Counted from the first letter of the stretch, positions 44,118 to 53,279 are shown. The stretch is 64,000 bases of DNA from Candidatus Acidiferrum typicum (GCA_025463055.1 JAOAPV010000070.1:117535-181534), one strand, 5' to 3'. Program-made: numbers and translations. The notes: generated by a model not told the origin, from the letters alone.

Positions 44118-44209
44118 GTTAAGACCTTGCCAGTGCTGACCTAAGGCCTCAGGTTCACAAACCGGACCTGAGCTGCAGGTGCGTCATCTACGGGCTCGTA
44201 AATCTGACG

Positions 44210-44812
44210 CTACTGCAATTCCTTCTGAACGTTGGTCACCAGATTCCTTATGTATGAGCGGCGATTCAGCATCTCGTTTAGCCGAACCATGATTGCTTTG
44301 CGATCCGAGTCGCCGGCCTTCGCGTCAATTGCGGCGTCCCACTGGCGCGCGGCTTCTTGAAGCTGTGCGTCGACTTCGCCGAGCTTCTCTTGGAAATTCT
44401 TTTCCTCGGATTCGAGGCGGGATTTCAAAGCACCCAGATCACGGCCGGAGGCTTTTGCTTCGCGTAGCTCGTCCAGTGACTCATTCAACTCGAAGACTTC
44501 TTCGAGCAGCTCCGGCGGCGCTTGCTGCTTGTGCTCGCCTTCTTTGCGCATGCCTTCGATTTCGAGCAGGTATTCGACGCGCGCTACTGGGTCGCGCAGC
44601 ACTCGATACGCGTCGTTTAGCTGAGAGCTGCCCTTTAGCGAAGTTTCCTGTTCTTCGGCGCTGGCATTCACGAATTTGTCGGGATGCAGCTTCCAGCTCA
44701 ACTCTAGGAATTTCTTTTCAAGCGCGGACATCTCGATCCATAGCTTGCGCGACAAACCGAAGAGCGAGAAATGGTCGCCTTTTACCGAGGCTGTCGAAGG
44801 GGCACTCATCAA
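44210..44812 (-). CDS. hscB: Co-chaperone HscB
   Basis: 200 aa. An N-terminal J-domain with HPD at 43-45 (SWKLHPDKF) stimulates HscA. The C-terminal three-helix domain (from about 95, LLEEVFELNESLDELREA) binds IscU. 92 bp precede hscA. Upstream, a 181-bp gap with a dispersed repeat separates it from iscA, unusual in an otherwise tight operon. Confidence 0.93.
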   Translation of the reverse strand: MMSAPSTASVKGDHFSLFGLSRKLWIEMSALEKKFLELSWKLHPDKFVNASAEEQETSLKGSSQLNDAYRVLRDPVARVEYLLEIEGMRKEGEHKQQAPPELLEEVFELNESLDELREAKASGRDLGALKSRLESEEKNFQEKLGEVDAQLQEAARQWDAAIDAKAGDSDRKAIMVRLNEMLNRRSYIRNLVTNVQKELQ

Positions 44813-44856
44813 AAATCTTTCCGCTTATCAGGGTCAATGGGCGGCGCGGGCCCACA

Positions 44857-44950
44857 GTGCCCCCCTCCCCCCGGTTTTGCATAAGTGTTGATTCTAAAGG
44901 GAGTTAAAGTGCTTTAGTTTCATACACTTTTGCAAGTGTTCATTCTAAAG
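44857..44950 (-). repeat. Dispersed 90-nt repeat, copy B (inside the isc operon)
   Basis: The second copy of the element at 1945-2037, inverted relative to it. Read on the minus strand: CTTTAGAATG, hairpin ACACTT-GCAA-AAGTGT, a variable stretch, a second CTTTAGAATC with AACACTT, and a G-rich tail. It lies between iscA and hscB in the sense direction, so it would be part of the isc transcript. The hairpin stem is identical in both copies while the loop changes from GTAA to GCAA, both GNRA tetraloops. Confidence 0.75.
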
Positions 44951-44993
44951 CTACTTACGGGCCGGGAACAGGGCTGAAGCTGAATCCGTTTCA

Positions 44994-45356
44994 CTACGCC
45001 GTGAAGGAGCTGCCGCACCCGCAATTACGCGCGGCGTTGGGGTTCTGAAACACGAATCCCTGCCGCATCAGCGTCTCTTCGTACTCAAGCGTCGTTCCGT
45101 TTAGATACAGCAAGCTCTTGGGATCGACGAAGATGCGTGCGCCGTGCTCTTCGAATATCTTGTCGCGATCGCGCGCCTGAGTGTCGAGCCGCATCGCGTA
45201 CGAGAGGCCGGAGCAGCCGCCGCCCTGCACACCTACGCGAAGGCCGCCCTGCTCAGGCGAGACGCCATCCTTCTCGAGCAGCACGCGGATTTTCTGCGCC
45301 GCACGCTCGGTCAGATGGATCTTCGCGATATTAGGGCTTAGTGTTTCCGTCGCCAT
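44994..45356 (-). CDS. iscA: A-type iron-sulfur carrier IscA
   Basis: 120 aa of the HesB/IscA fold. The three Cys ligands are Cys48 (GGGCSG), Cys112 and Cys114 (NCGCGSSF). The C-terminus runs four residues beyond the usual CGCGxSF. 47 bp after iscU, followed by the repeat-bearing gap before hscB. Confidence 0.94.
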   Translation of the reverse strand: MATETLSPNIAKIHLTERAAQKIRVLLEKDGVSPEQGGLRVGVQGGGCSGLSYAMRLDTQARDRDKIFEEHGARIFVDPKSLLYLNGTTLEYEETLMRQGFVFQNPNAARNCGCGSSFTA

Positions 45357-45403
45357 GATGGTTCCTCTGCGCGGCTAAAAACGGGCGCAGCTAGCCGCCT
45401 CGA

Positions 45404-45820
45404 TTAGTGCGCGGCCTTTTCCGCCACAGGCACTTCGACGCCGTGCTTCTTCTTCCAGTCGCCGATGGCCGCCTTGATGGCGTCTTCCGCCAACACCGAG
45501 CAATGAATCTTTACCGGCGGAAGCGAGAGCTCGCGAACGATATCGGTATTCTTGATGCTCAGCGCCTCTTCGACGGTCTTGCCCTTAACCCATTCGGTGG
45601 CGAGAGACGAGCTGGCGATCGCCGAACCGCAGCCAAACGTCTTGAACTTGGCTTCTTCAATGACGTTGGTGTCCGGATTGATCTTCATCTGCAGCTTCAT
45701 CACGTCGCCGCACTCCGGCGCGCCGACCAAGCCTGTGCCCACATTGGGATCTTCTTTGGGCAGGCTGCCAACGTTGCGCGGATTATTGTAGTGATCTACG
45801 ACTTTATCGCTATATGCCAT
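45404..45820 (-). CDS. iscU: Iron-sulfur scaffold IscU
   Basis: 138 aa. The platform on which clusters are built. The three Cys are Cys37 (APECGD), Cys64 (TFGCGSA) and Cys107 (KIHCSVLAEDAI), with Asp39 next to the first. The chaperone site LPPVKIHC, a variant of LPPVK, is intact, fitting the HscAB genes downstream. Confidence 0.96.
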   Translation of the reverse strand: MAYSDKVVDHYNNPRNVGSLPKEDPNVGTGLVGAPECGDVMKLQMKINPDTNVIEEAKFKTFGCGSAIASSSLATEWVKGKTVEEALSIKNTDIVRELSLPPVKIHCSVLAEDAIKAAIGDWKKKHGVEVPVAEKAAH

Positions 45821-45837
45821 TGCTGCTCCTTAAATCT

Positions 45838-46140
45838 TTAACTAGCCTTGGCTTTCGCCATGGTGCTTACCAAGCCTGCATCCTTCACATCGTCTTCATC
45901 CAACGAAACATTGGGAATAGACGCGGAGCGCCCGGCGGCCAACTGCCTTAAAGCATCCGCCGAGATCTGCGTGGGTACTCCCAAAGTTTTCAGAAATGCA
46001 CGCACTTGCTGAACTTCATGAAACGACCGTACAGAAGCGGTAGTCTCGCCGTCTGTATCGTAGGGCACGAAAGAGACGCGAAACGCGGCCCCGGTGCCTC
46101 CGATCGAGCGGTGAATCCGAATTGTTCCATCGATAGCCAT
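45838..46140 (-). CDS. Unknown protein inserted between iscS and iscU
   Basis: 100 aa. Begins MAIDGTIRIHRSIGGTGAAF and has no Cys and no His-rich motif, so it is not a metal carrier by sight. The middle (SFHEVQQVRAFLKTLGVP, QISADALRQLAAGR) looks helical. Spacings of 27 bp to iscS and 17 bp to iscU show it is an operon member. No such gene stands in the E. coli isc operon. It may regulate or bridge IscS and IscU, but this rests on place alone. Confidence 0.7.
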   Translation of the reverse strand: MAIDGTIRIHRSIGGTGAAFRVSFVPYDTDGETTASVRSFHEVQQVRAFLKTLGVPTQISADALRQLAAGRSASIPNVSLDEDDVKDAGLVSTMAKAKAS

Positions 46141-46167
46141 TTTATGTCCTTCTATTCGTAAAATTTT

Positions 46168-47388
46168 TTAGGCCGTCTGCCACTTCATCTTCGAGATGTC
46201 GATGCCTTCCTTGGCCATTTCGTAGAGCGGCGAAAGCTCGCGTAACTTGGTCACCACTTGGACCATCTTGTCCGTCACGTAATCGACCTCTTCTTCGGTG
46301 TTGAATCGACCGAGGCCGAAACGGATGGAAGTGTGCGCCAGATCTTCGCCCACGCCTAAAGCTTTGAGTACGTAACTGGGTTCGAGGGTTGCTGAGGTAC
46401 ATGCCGAGCCGCTCGAAACCGCGATATCATTAATGCCCATCAAGAGCGATTCGCCTTCGACGTAGGCGAAGCTCATATTGAGATTGTTGGGTAGGCGGTG
46501 CTCCATCGAACCATTGATGAAGACTTCATCGAGCTTGGTTTCGAGGCCCGCCTGTAGCCGGTCACGTAATGCCCGCATCCGCTTCGATTCCTCGGGCATC
46601 TCCTGCTGAGCCAATTCGCAGGCCTTGCCAAGGCCGATGATTCCCGTCACGTTCAGCGTGCCGGAGCGCATACCGCGCTCGTGGCCGCCGCCGTCGATAA
46701 TCGCGGAAAGCTGCACGCGGGGGTTGCGGCGGCGAACGTACAGGGCGCCAACGCCCTTAGGGCCATAAATCTTGTGCCCGGAAATCGCCAGCAGGTCGAT
46801 GTTGTCCTTCTGCACGTCCACCGGGATTTTGCCGACGGCTTGCACGCCATCCACGGCGAAAATGATGCCGTGTTCCTTGGCGATTTTGCCGATTTCCGCT
46901 ATTGGGTTGATGATGCCGATCTCGTTGTTGGCATACATAACGGTGATCAGAATCGTTTTCGGCGTAATCGCTTTGCGCACGTCTTCCGGGTTCACGCGCC
47001 CATCGCGCTGCACCGGCAAGTACGTCACTTCGTAACCGTATTTCTCCAGGCGCTTACAGGTATCGAGAACCGCTTTGTGCTCAATGGCCTGCGTAATGAT
47101 GTGGTTGCCCTTCTCGCGGTACATCTCCGCCACACCCTTTATCATCAGGTTGTCGGATTCCGTCGCGCCGCTGGTGAAAATGATCTCTTTCGGCGTAGCC
47201 CCAATCAGCGAGGCCACCTGCCCTCGCGCGTTCTCCACCGCTTCCTCGCCTGCCCAACCAAACGAGTGATTGCGGCTCGCCGCGTTCCCGAATCGCTCCG
47301 TGAAATACGGCAGCATCGCATCAACGACGCGAGGATCGACCGGCGTGGTCGCGTGATTATCCATGTAAATCGGCAGCTTAACAGCCAT
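46168..47388 (-). CDS. iscS: Cysteine desulfurase IscS
   Basis: 406 aa. Provides sulfur from cysteine. PLP Lys206 ([10 protein letters not shown]) and catalytic Cys330 ([17 protein letters not shown]) align with E. coli IscS. One visible variation is [12 protein letters not shown] where DAAQSVGK is usual. The ATG at 47388 is preceded by AGGAGAACTGAC and lies 10 bp after the iscR stop. Confidence 0.95.
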   Translation of the reverse strand: MAVKLPIYMDNHATTPVDPRVVDAMLPYFTERFGNAASRNHSFGWAGEEAVENARGQVASLIGATPKEIIFTSGATESDNLMIKGVAEMYREKGNHIITQAIEHKAVLDTCKRLEKYGYEVTYLPVQRDGRVNPEDVRKAITPKTILITVMYANNEIGIINPIAEIGKIAKEHGIIFAVDGVQAVGKIPVDVQKDNIDLLAISGHKIYGPKGVGALYVRRRNPRVQLSAIIDGGGHERGMRSGTLNVTGIIGLGKACELAQQEMPEESKRMRALRDRLQAGLETKLDEVFINGSMEHRLPNNLNMSFAYVEGESLLMGINDIAVSSGSACTSATLEPSYVLKALGVGEDLAHTSIRFGLGRFNTEEEVDYVTDKMVQVVTKLRELSPLYEMAKEGIDISKMKWQTA

Positions 47389-47398
47389 GTCAGTTCTC

Positions 47399-47836
47399 CT
47401 AAGTCCGCAACTCGACAAGCGCCGGCTCTTGCGGTTCCTCGCTCATCTGAGAAATCGTTACCGTGCTGAGCACGTTCAAAATGCTTTCGTTCACCCGGCG
47501 GAGCGGCTCGCGCACCGAGCAACGATCCGTCGCGTCGCAGTTTCCGTGGCTGGTCACGCAAGACGTAATCAGCACCGGGCCATCAATCGCAGAAATCACG
47601 TCGAGGGCACTGATTTGCTCGGGATCCCTGGCGAGTTGATACCCTCCGCCAGAGCCGTGCTTGGCGACTACTAGACCGTTCCGAGCCAATTTTTGCAGCA
47701 CCTTGGCCATCAGCGTCGACGAAATCCCATATTCCTCGGAAATTTCATTGGCGCTGCAAGCATGCACCTCGCGATGGGTCGCCAAGTGCTTGACCGCGAT
47801 CAAGCCATAATCCGCTTTTTTAGACAGCTTGAACAT
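47399..47836 (-). CDS. iscR: Rrf2-family iron-sulfur regulator IscR
   Basis: 145 aa from [11 protein letters not shown], the usual Rrf2 start (longer frames begin at 47851 or TTG 47884). The winged helix includes [20 protein letters not shown] and the wing [10 protein letters not shown]. Three Cys, Cys93, Cys100 and Cys106, form a C-x6-C-x5-C set for a [2Fe-2S] cluster; E. coli IscR has C-x5-C-x5-C. As first operon gene with inverted repeats upstream it is probably autoregulated by cluster supply. Confidence 0.92.
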   Translation of the reverse strand: MFKLSKKADYGLIAVKHLATHREVHACSANEISEEYGISSTLMAKVLQKLARNGLVVAKHGSGGGYQLARDPEQISALDVISAIDGPVLITSCVTSHGNCDATDRCSVREPLRRVNESILNVLSTVTISQMSEEPQEPALVELRT

Positions 47837-47898
47837 CGTTTGGCTTCCCATCCCGAAGCCACGTTCATCAATCGACCCAAGCAATAAGGGCCATATAG

Positions 47899-47911
47899 GA
47901 CTGATTTAGTC
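47899..47911. promoter_or_regulatory. Candidate IscR operator 1
   Basis: Read on the minus strand this is GACT-AAATC-AGTC, a perfect 4-bp inverted repeat with five central bases, at the predicted transcription start of the isc operon. A close relative lies at 48016-48028. Binding here would block initiation. Confidence 0.55.
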
Positions 47912-47919
47912 GCAAATAA

Positions 47920-47948
47920 AAGATACCTTACCAGAACTTCAAAGTCAA
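47920..47948 (-). promoter_or_regulatory. isc operon promoter
   Basis: On the minus strand, TTGACT (47948-47943) and TATCTT (47925-47920) are 17 bp apart, giving a start near 47912, about 75 bp before the iscR ATG. Candidate operator 1 begins at that start. Confidence 0.55.
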
Positions 47949-48015
47949 ACCGGTTTGATGCCGATAGGATGCGCAGGCAACTCAAAAGTTACGTATTTGC
48001 TTCAGGTTACAGTAC

Positions 48016-48028
48016 GACCTATTTAGTC
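48016..48028. promoter_or_regulatory. Candidate IscR operator 2
   Basis: GACTAAATAGGTC on the minus strand shares GACTAAAT and the final GTC with operator 1, about 117 bp further upstream. It lies between the isc promoter and the divergent phosphoesterase gene, so it may act on either. Confidence 0.4.
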
Positions 48029-48154
48029 TGGATTTGCCACTAAATTTCATTCAACGGTCGAAAATGGCATTGAATGGCGTTTGTCGGGGTCTAACGGCGT
48101 GGGTGTGCCCGTGCATCAGTGACGTGCTAGGCTATTCGCTTCGTGGAGGCGCTT

Positions 48155-49147
48155 ATGCGTGGACGCCGAGGGGCGTTAAGACTGCAATTGCCTTTGTTTT
48201 CCGTGCTAGGTGCCGGCCTGTTCTGCGCTGTCATCGCGTCTCTCTCCGGCGCACAATCCACGAGTAATACGAAATCCGAACCCGCCGCCCAAACCGCAGT
48301 CCTCGTCGGAGCCGGGGACATCGTCGGTTGCCAGAATCCGCAAGGCGCTTTGGCCACCGCTAAACTCGTCGAGAAGATCCCCGGGACGGTTTTCACCCTG
48401 GGGGACTTGAACTACGATGCAATCACCTTGCCTCAATTTCAGAACTGCTACGGTGCCGCATGGGGCAAGTTCAAGGACCGGACCAGGCCGGCGCTAGGCA
48501 ACCACGAATACCGGGAACCCCACGCCGCGGCATATTTTCAATACTGGGGAGAACAAGCCGGGCCGCCGGGCAAAGGCTATTACAGCTATGAACTCGGCGC
48601 CTGGCATGTGGTAGTGCTGAATACGAATTGCCAGGCTCTGGGTTTGGGAGGCTGCACCGCCGGTTCTCCGCAAGATTCGTGGCTCCGCCAAGACCTCCGG
48701 GAGCATCGCGGGTCCTGCATCGTGGCCTACGGCCATCATGCCTTGTTCAGCAGCGGTATTTTCCGCTCGCACGCGGTGCATCCAGAGCTGAAGCGTCTGT
48801 GGGAAGACTTGTACGCAGCCCATGCTGACTTGATCCTCGCCGGGCACGAGCATTCTTACGAACGCTTTGCTCCGCAGGATCCGGACGGCCGAGCCGACCC
48901 GCAGCACGGCATCCGCGAAATTATCGTAGGCACCGGCGGGCGCAGCCACGACCCGTTGGGCTGGGCTCTTCCCAATAGCGAGGTGCAGAACTTCGACACC
49001 TACGGTGTGTTAAAGCTGACTTTGTCGCCTCAGGGTTATACCTGGGAGTTCATTCCTGAAGAAGGCAAGACCTTTCACGATTCCGGCGTAGGTGTCTGCC
49101 AGAACCGCGCTCCGCAGCAGGCGCGCGCAACCCCCCAGATTCATTAG
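48155..49147 (+). CDS. Exported metallophosphoesterase, purple acid phosphatase-like
   Basis: 330 aa from ATG 48155, which follows GGAGG at proper spacing; a GTG 12 bases earlier is less likely. Signal peptide about 1-33. The binuclear metal motifs are GAGDIVGC (Asp55), GDLNYD, GNHEYRE, AYGHHALFSSG and GHEHSYERF in the right order. IVGTGGRSHD follows, as in purple acid phosphatase-like members. Probably hydrolyses phosphate esters outside the cytosol. Confidence 0.9.
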   Translation: MRGRRGALRLQLPLFSVLGAGLFCAVIASLSGAQSTSNTKSEPAAQTAVLVGAGDIVGCQNPQGALATAKLVEKIPGTVFTLGDLNYDAITLPQFQNCYGAAWGKFKDRTRPALGNHEYREPHAAAYFQYWGEQAGPPGKGYYSYELGAWHVVVLNTNCQALGLGGCTAGSPQDSWLRQDLREHRGSCIVAYGHHALFSSGIFRSHAVHPELKRLWEDLYAAHADLILAGHEHSYERFAPQDPDGRADPQHGIREIIVGTGGRSHDPLGWALPNSEVQNFDTYGVLKLTLSPQGYTWEFIPEEGKTFHDSGVGVCQNRAPQQARATPQIH

Positions 49148-49171
49148 AACCTTGCCAAACGCCCCTCTGTT

Positions 49172-51259
49172 TTATTTTGCTGAGCCACAGCTTCCGCCAG
49201 CCCCCACGGCTTCGACCAGTTTCTGTATCGGTGGCGCCGGCATGAGCAGAAGCTGAGACTTGGGTTTGTTCGCCTGCTCGATGACAGCGAGTTGCTGGGC
49301 CTTCCACTCGTCTGTCGCCGCACTGCCCTTCGTCGCAAAGTCCAGCGCAGCCAAGCCGATCCCAGCTATTGTCGACAGATCCTGCGAAGTTGCGGCAATC
49401 TCCTTCACAAGGAAAGAACGTTGCGTCAGCGGCTGCAATTTGGCGTCATTGTCGCGCCAAATAGAAAGCTGCGCCCTCAATTGCGCCGCAGCGTCCGCAT
49501 CGCGGCAAGACGACGCCAGGTATTTATCCACGCGCTCTCCGAACCGCCGCGCCACATCACTTTCCAGCGGTACAGCATCTACCAACCTATTGAGCGGTGT
49601 GGCGCTCGACGGCTCCGCTGGAGCCGTTGCTTCCCGCGTGTAGTCCTTCACCGGCTCAACCACGTCGGCTAAAGTGCGTAAACCAGCCAGTTCATCCGGC
49701 GTGGCGCCGGAACCGGCAATCCGCCGCAACATCTGCGGGTAATAGGTTCGGTGCGTTAGCCCCAGCCATTCCAGCTCGCCGCCAATTGTGTGCAACCGTG
49801 CGTACATCGACGCAACATCCGTGACGTTTTGGGGCGACCACAGGCGCTCCGCTATGGCCGCATTGCGTGGCCAGATTCGCGAATCGATATTTTCCGGGTT
49901 CACGTATTCGGCCCACATGCAGGATTCGCCGCCTAGGATCAACTGTTGCTGTTCCGGTGTGAGATTCGCACCAGGGCCGCTCATCGGGTCTACCGCGTAA
50001 TGGCGCGCCGCCGACCAACCTAGATCGAGGTAGTAGCCATTCGAAAGAATGCCGTGATATCCCTGCGCCGCGGCTTGCGCCAGCGAGGCTTGGCCGCGCC
50101 AAGACTGAATCACAATGTCTTTCGGGACGCCCGGAATAAAAACTTCGTCCCAGCCCACCACCGCTTTCCCGTGCTTGGTCACAATTTTCTGAATGCGCCC
50201 ACTGAAGTACGCCTGCAGCGCATCGTTGCTCGTCAAATTGTGCGACTTCTTGAACTCCTGAATCTTCGGATTAGCGTCCCACTCCTTGCCGTTGACCTCG
50301 TCCCCGCCAATATGAAAATAGTGATCGGGGAAAAGCTTCGTCATCTCCGCGACAAGCTCGTCGAGAAACTTGTAAGTCTTCTCGTTCGTGGGATCCATCG
50401 CGGGATCAAAAATCCCCCACCTGCGCTCGATTTGGTACGGTCCGGGACCGCTCGCAAGCTCCGGATGGCCTACAAACCACGCCGTGCTGTGCCCCGGCAT
50501 GTCGAATTCAGGCACAACGCGAATGCCGCGGTCTCGCGCATACGCAATTAGGTCGCGAATTTCGTCCTGCGTGTAGTAGAGCCCGTCTGAACCTAGCGTA
50601 TGCAGCTTCGGAAACTTCTTGCTCTCCACGCGGAAGCCCTGATTTTCCGAAAGATGCCAATGGAAAACATTCATCTTCACGGCTTCCAGGCCGTCCAAAT
50701 TGCGCTTGAGCACATCGAGCGGAATAAAGTGGCGGCTGACGTCGATCATCAGCCCACGCCAAGGAAAGCGCGGCTTGTCTTGAATCGTAACCACGGGAGC
50801 GGCGAAGCCGTCGGGCGAAACCGCCACTAATTGCAAAAAGGTTTGCAGTCCATGCATCGCGCCCAGCGGAGTTGGCGCTTCGATCTTCGCGCCATCCGCG
50901 GCGACCGACAGCGTGTAGGACTCGTCTTCGCCGAGTTCCTGGACGTCTTTGCTCGCGCGGTCCGTTTGCACGGTCAGAGTCGGCTTCGCGGAAGAGTTTG
51001 CGGAAAGAGGGAGCGCTGTCTGGCGCGAAAGCTGCCGCGCAAACCTCTGCACCGCGCGATCCAACCGGGGTTCGGTGTGCCCGGTCAGCGCTACAGAAAA
51101 CGAAGAATCGATGCGCAAGCTGCCGCTGCCACTCTGCACATTCGCCGGCATTGGCATCAGATTCAGCCTGGGCTGCTCTTGCCCGCCCGCATTCGCCGCA
51201 CACAGCAGCAGCGCAAACCCAATCACACAAATTCCCTGCATCCAGTGACCCACGCCCAT
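49172..51259 (-). CDS. Exported beta-N-acetylhexosaminidase, GH20
   Basis: 695 aa, signal peptide about 1-26. An N-terminal GH20b domain (about 30-160) precedes the TIM barrel. The catalytic pair Asp320-Glu321 is in FHIGGDEVNGKEW, where Asp orients the substrate acetamido group. WHLSENQGFRVE and ESCMWAEY are further barrel motifs. Likely releases GlcNAc from chitin- or peptidoglycan-derived sugars. The C-terminal 180 residues form a helical domain I do not recognise. Confidence 0.93.
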   Translation of the reverse strand: MGVGHWMQGICVIGFALLLCAANAGGQEQPRLNLMPMPANVQSGSGSLRIDSSFSVALTGHTEPRLDRAVQRFARQLSRQTALPLSANSSAKPTLTVQTDRASKDVQELGEDESYTLSVAADGAKIEAPTPLGAMHGLQTFLQLVAVSPDGFAAPVVTIQDKPRFPWRGLMIDVSRHFIPLDVLKRNLDGLEAVKMNVFHWHLSENQGFRVESKKFPKLHTLGSDGLYYTQDEIRDLIAYARDRGIRVVPEFDMPGHSTAWFVGHPELASGPGPYQIERRWGIFDPAMDPTNEKTYKFLDELVAEMTKLFPDHYFHIGGDEVNGKEWDANPKIQEFKKSHNLTSNDALQAYFSGRIQKIVTKHGKAVVGWDEVFIPGVPKDIVIQSWRGQASLAQAAAQGYHGILSNGYYLDLGWSAARHYAVDPMSGPGANLTPEQQQLILGGESCMWAEYVNPENIDSRIWPRNAAIAERLWSPQNVTDVASMYARLHTIGGELEWLGLTHRTYYPQMLRRIAGSGATPDELAGLRTLADVVEPVKDYTREATAPAEPSSATPLNRLVDAVPLESDVARRFGERVDKYLASSCRDADAAAQLRAQLSIWRDNDAKLQPLTQRSFLVKEIAATSQDLSTIAGIGLAALDFATKGSAATDEWKAQQLAVIEQANKPKSQLLLMPAPPIQKLVEAVGAGGSCGSAK

Positions 51260-51507
51260 TTCTCGCCCACTCCTTCACACCTGCAGCCGAAATTCACCCC
51301 TGCAACGCAGCCCCGCATACTGTCACAATGCACTGGCAGCACAAAACAAATTTACAACCTTTGGTGCCACGGGACATTTTAGAGGCCAAGCGTCAGTCGG
51401 GCGAGCGCAAGCACCAAATCGGCCGCCTCGTCGATAGTCTTCGGAAAAACTTTGCTTCCTGCCGCCCGGAAAGCCTGAGTTAGAATACGAAGTACCGTGC
51501 AACCGGC
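51260..51507. other. Divergent intergenic region, hexosaminidase / coaD
   Basis: Promoters of both genes should lie here; TAGAAT (about 51482) is a possible -10 for coaD. A short frame on the plus strand (51328-51483) has no ribosome binding site and is not supported. Confidence 0.3.
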
Positions 51508-51990
51508 ATGAAAACATCCATCGCCATCTATCCGGGTTCGTTTGACCCCGTGACCAACGGCCACCTCGACCTGATCGAGCGCGGGGAAAAAATGTTCGAT
51601 CTTGTCATTGTGGCCGTCCTGCGCAATGCGGAAAAAGCTCCACTGTTTTCGGTGTCCGAGCGTGTGGAGATGCTGCGGGAAGTCACCCGCCAATGGTCCG
51701 GCGTGGAAGTCGAAGTCTTCGATGGATTGCTTGTTGACTATGCGCGCAAGCGCCACGCTGGGGTGATTCTGCGCGGTATTCGCGCCATCTCCGACTATGA
51801 ATACGAATTGCAAATGGCGCTGATGAATCGCAAACTGGAGCCGCGCCTGGAAACCGTTTTTATGCTGCCGGGCGAAACGTACAGCTATCTGAGTTCGAAG
51901 TTAGTGCGGGAGATCGCTCAACTCGGCGGCCCCCTACAGGGACTCGTGCCGGCCGTTGTGGAAGAGCGGCTGCGCGCAAAAATTTCGTGA
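51508..51990 (+). CDS. coaD: Phosphopantetheine adenylyltransferase
   Basis: 160 aa. Makes dephospho-CoA from phosphopantetheine and ATP. The nucleotidyltransferase motif is YPGSFDPVTNGHLDLIERG with the T/HxGH signature, and YSYLSSKLVREIAQLGG is the second conserved block, with Ser-Ser-x-x-Val-Arg. Length is normal. Confidence 0.96.
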   Translation: MKTSIAIYPGSFDPVTNGHLDLIERGEKMFDLVIVAVLRNAEKAPLFSVSERVEMLREVTRQWSGVEVEVFDGLLVDYARKRHAGVILRGIRAISDYEYELQMALMNRKLEPRLETVFMLPGETYSYLSSKLVREIAQLGGPLQGLVPAVVEERLRAKIS

Positions 51991-52076
51991 AGTACGCGGG
52001 AAAAATCTGAGTAACGCGGGCCGGCAAGACGCCCTTCGAGGCTCAGGACAAGCCGGCGCTATCAAGAGGAGAAAGC

Positions 52077-53279
52077 GTGCAACTGACCGAACGCATCAAT
52101 CGCATCCAAATCTCGCCGACTTCGGCGGTAATCGCCGAAGCCGAAAAATTGAAAGCCAAGGGCGTAGACATCGCCGACTTCGGCCCCGGTGAGCCGGATT
52201 TTCCAACGCCCGAGCACATCAAGAAAGCCGCCATTCGCGCCATCGAGCAGAACTACACAAAGTACACCGCGACTGGAGGTATCCTGCCACTCCGCGAAGC
52301 GATTTGCGCCTGGCACAAACGCGAATTGAAGTCGAACTACGACCCGAAAGAATGCGTCGTCAACGTCGGCGGCAAGCACTCCATTTTCAACGTAGTCAGC
52401 GTGCTGGTGCAGCAGGGCGACGAAGTCATTATTCCCGCGCCTTATTGGGTGAGCTATCCCGATATCGTGAAGTATGCGGGCGGCACACCAGTTCACGTCG
52501 AGACGCGGCCGGAAGATGGCTTCAGTCTAAAAGCCAGCGTGATCGAGAAAGCAATCGGCCCGAAGACGCGCATGGTGATTCTGAGCTCGCCAAATAATCC
52601 CACAGGTGGCGTCGTTCCTCCCGACGAGTACGAGCGCATTCTCGCCGTCTGCAAAAAACACAACATCTGGCTGATGAGCGACGAATGCTATTCGCATTTC
52701 ACTTACGAACCGCACAAGCCTTATTCCGTCGCCAGCGTGGCGGGCTCCAAAGAAAACGTCGTCATAATCGGCTCCATGTCGAAAACGTTTGCCATGACCG
52801 GCTGGCGTATCGGCTATACACTCGCTCCCGAAGCTCTGGTGCAAGCCACGGTCAAGCTACAAAGCCAGTCAACATCCAATCCTACGTCGATCGCGCAGTA
52901 TGCGGCCGTCGAAGCTATGCGCGGCTCCATGGATTCGGTCCCGGTGATGCTGGCGGAATATGCCCGTCGCCGTCGTCGCATCGTCGACGGCCTGCGCGCC
53001 ATCCCCGGCGTCACTTGCGAGGAGCCCGGCGGCGCTTTCTACGCCTTCCCCAACGTCGCAGCGCATCTTGCCAACGGCGGCACTGACGGCGCGCTCGCCA
53101 AAAACACTACGGAATTAGCCAAGCTGCTGCTGGATAAAGCACGCGTTGCCGTTGTGCCCGGCGATGCTTTTGGCGCTCCCGGATATTTACGGCTATCCTA
53201 CGCAACGTCCATCGAGCGCATTGAGGAAGGCTTGCGCCGCCTTGAACACTTTTTCAGCCGCGTCGAGGCGGCCGCCTGA
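52077..53279 (+). CDS. Class I aminotransferase, aspartate aminotransferase-like
   Basis: 400 aa, PLP-dependent. Lys236 in GSMSKTFAMTGWRIGY binds PLP; SSPNNPTGG and DECYSHFTYE contact the cofactor, and Arg in RLSYATS near the C-terminus should bind the substrate carboxylate. It is of the AspB / Ib subgroup, with aspartate or sometimes prephenate as substrate. GTG start behind AGAGGAGAAAG. The manA frame overlaps its stop. Confidence 0.9.
   Translation: MQLTERINRIQISPTSAVIAEAEKLKAKGVDIADFGPGEPDFPTPEHIKKAAIRAIEQNYTKYTATGGILPLREAICAWHKRELKSNYDPKECVVNVGGKHSIFNVVSVLVQQGDEVIIPAPYWVSYPDIVKYAGGTPVHVETRPEDGFSLKASVIEKAIGPKTRMVILSSPNNPTGGVVPPDEYERILAVCKKHNIWLMSDECYSHFTYEPHKPYSVASVAGSKENVVIIGSMSKTFAMTGWRIGYTLAPEALVQATVKLQSQSTSNPTSIAQYAAVEAMRGSMDSVPVMLAEYARRRRRIVDGLRAIPGVTCEEPGGAFYAFPNVAAHLANGGTDGALAKNTTELAKLLLDKARVAVVPGDAFGAPGYLRLSYATSIERIEEGLRRLEHFFSRVEAAA

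Noticed and set aside
1945..44950. The two inverted repeats as ends of a 43-kb mobile element
   Set aside because: The interval holds ordinary housekeeping genes, has no transposase or integrase, and each repeat has internal structure unlike terminal repeats.
51328..51483. Short plus-strand frame before coaD
   Set aside because: No ribosome binding site, no motif, and an equally plausible frame runs on the other strand, so neither can be supported.
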